A stretch of 23,010 bases of DNA from Tabrizicola_A sp044377735 (lineage in GTDB: Bacteria; Pseudomonadota; Alphaproteobacteria; Rhodobacterales; Rhodobacteraceae). The DNA lies in the NCBI GenBank assembly GCA_044377735.1, contig JBILYK010000057.1, positions 1-23,010 on the forward strand, read 5' to 3'. This document shows, one piece after another, positions 22,727 through 23,010 of this stretch; positions within the stretch are counted from its first letter, which is position 1, and each line of letters starts with the position of its first letter. The position numbers were made by a program, and so were the translations under genes. The notes under the pieces were generated by a model. That model did not search any database. It saw nothing but the letters and a program-made list of their open reading frames with translations, and had not been told where the DNA came from.

Positions 22727-23010
22727 CCGCTCTTTGAACGAGGTGACCTGCCTACAACGACACGTTCGTGAGGATCGAGGCTGCGGCAGGAAAGCGGCAA
22801 GCTTGACCGGAATGGATGAACAGACGCCTGCTGCCCCGAACACTCCATTTGCTCTCGTTGGCGCGGAGGGGATATGTCGGCGCAAAGACCAGCCGTGTCC
22901 GTCGTCGAATGATTTGGAACAGGCGGCCTAATTCTGGAGCGGAAGTCTTGGGCTCATCTGGTTTAGGTTATGCTGCTTGACGCTGATGGTTCAAGCGGCG
23001 GTTTTGGATG
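22727..23010. other. Right-edge stretch without a supported gene
   Basis: No frame here resembles a known family. On the minus strand a frame is open from the window edge to TAA at 22968-22970, reading IQNRRLNHQRQAA as its last 13 residues; it could be the end of a gene, perhaps a transposase, lying to the right, but is too short to identify. No clear terminator follows the MOSC gene. Confidence 0.35.

Noticed and set aside
1..23010. CRISPR arrays, tRNA or rRNA genes
   Set aside because: No regularly spaced direct repeats and no tRNA or rRNA signatures were seen on reading either strand. This was by eye; a tRNAscan or CRISPR-finder run would settle it.

Overview
The window looks like an accessory stretch of an alphaproteobacterial genome, probably Rhodobacterales or a relative. 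This is inferred from the high GC content, dense operons with ATGA stop/start overlaps, an IS3-type element of a kind common in that group, Tat-exported polyamine-type binding proteins and trimethylamine-dehydrogenase-like flavoproteins. The main theme is uptake and oxidation of an amine, most likely a biogenic di- or polyamine, or histamine-like.

Layout. Positions 1-976 hold the orfA end of an IS3-family element on the minus strand, running off the left edge, with a recognisable -1 frameshift site. Positions 977-2095 are a lower-GC patch with a 92-aa hypothetical gene overlapping a metallophosphoesterase whose C-terminal part looks lost or replaced. Positions 2172-4345 (minus) encode an orphan PotD/PotF-like binding protein and an aldo/keto reductase. 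Positions 4346-6489 hold a LysR regulator, convergent with a phytanoyl-CoA-dioxygenase-like enzyme. Two fragments of FAD-dependent oxidases (4517-4627 and 6632-7119) flank this part as gene fossils.

The core lies at 7124-22726 and is organised around the divergent spacer at 12407-12734. Leftward (minus) run a glutathione-S-transferase-like gene, a histamine-dehydrogenase-like flavoprotein (called B here), a second flavoprotein of the same family (A) and a 71-aa single-span membrane protein. Rightward (plus) run a two-cupin protein and a flavin amine oxidase. Then comes one long operon: a PotD-like binding protein, two permeases and an ATPase (a full polyamine-type ABC importer), a BetI-like TetR regulator, a third flavoprotein (C), a second 71-aa membrane protein and a MOSC-domain protein.

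The genes plausibly work as follows. The importer brings in a cationic amine, and the FMN/4Fe-4S dehydrogenases and the amine oxidase deaminate or demethylate it. The TetR protein would sense substrate through three copies of a palindrome close to TGAATRAKYATTCA, placed before B, between the GST and cupin genes, and before the importer. No electron-transfer flavoprotein and no aldehyde dehydrogenase is present, so those partners must lie elsewhere.

The most unusual feature is the pair of 71-aa membrane proteins. They differ in most of their sequence but share the octapeptide CTSCDARH, and each overlaps the end of a TMADH-like gene by ATGA, on opposite strands about 14.6 kb apart. In one case the chain continues through a second ATGA overlap into the MOSC gene. 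I do not recognise this arrangement.
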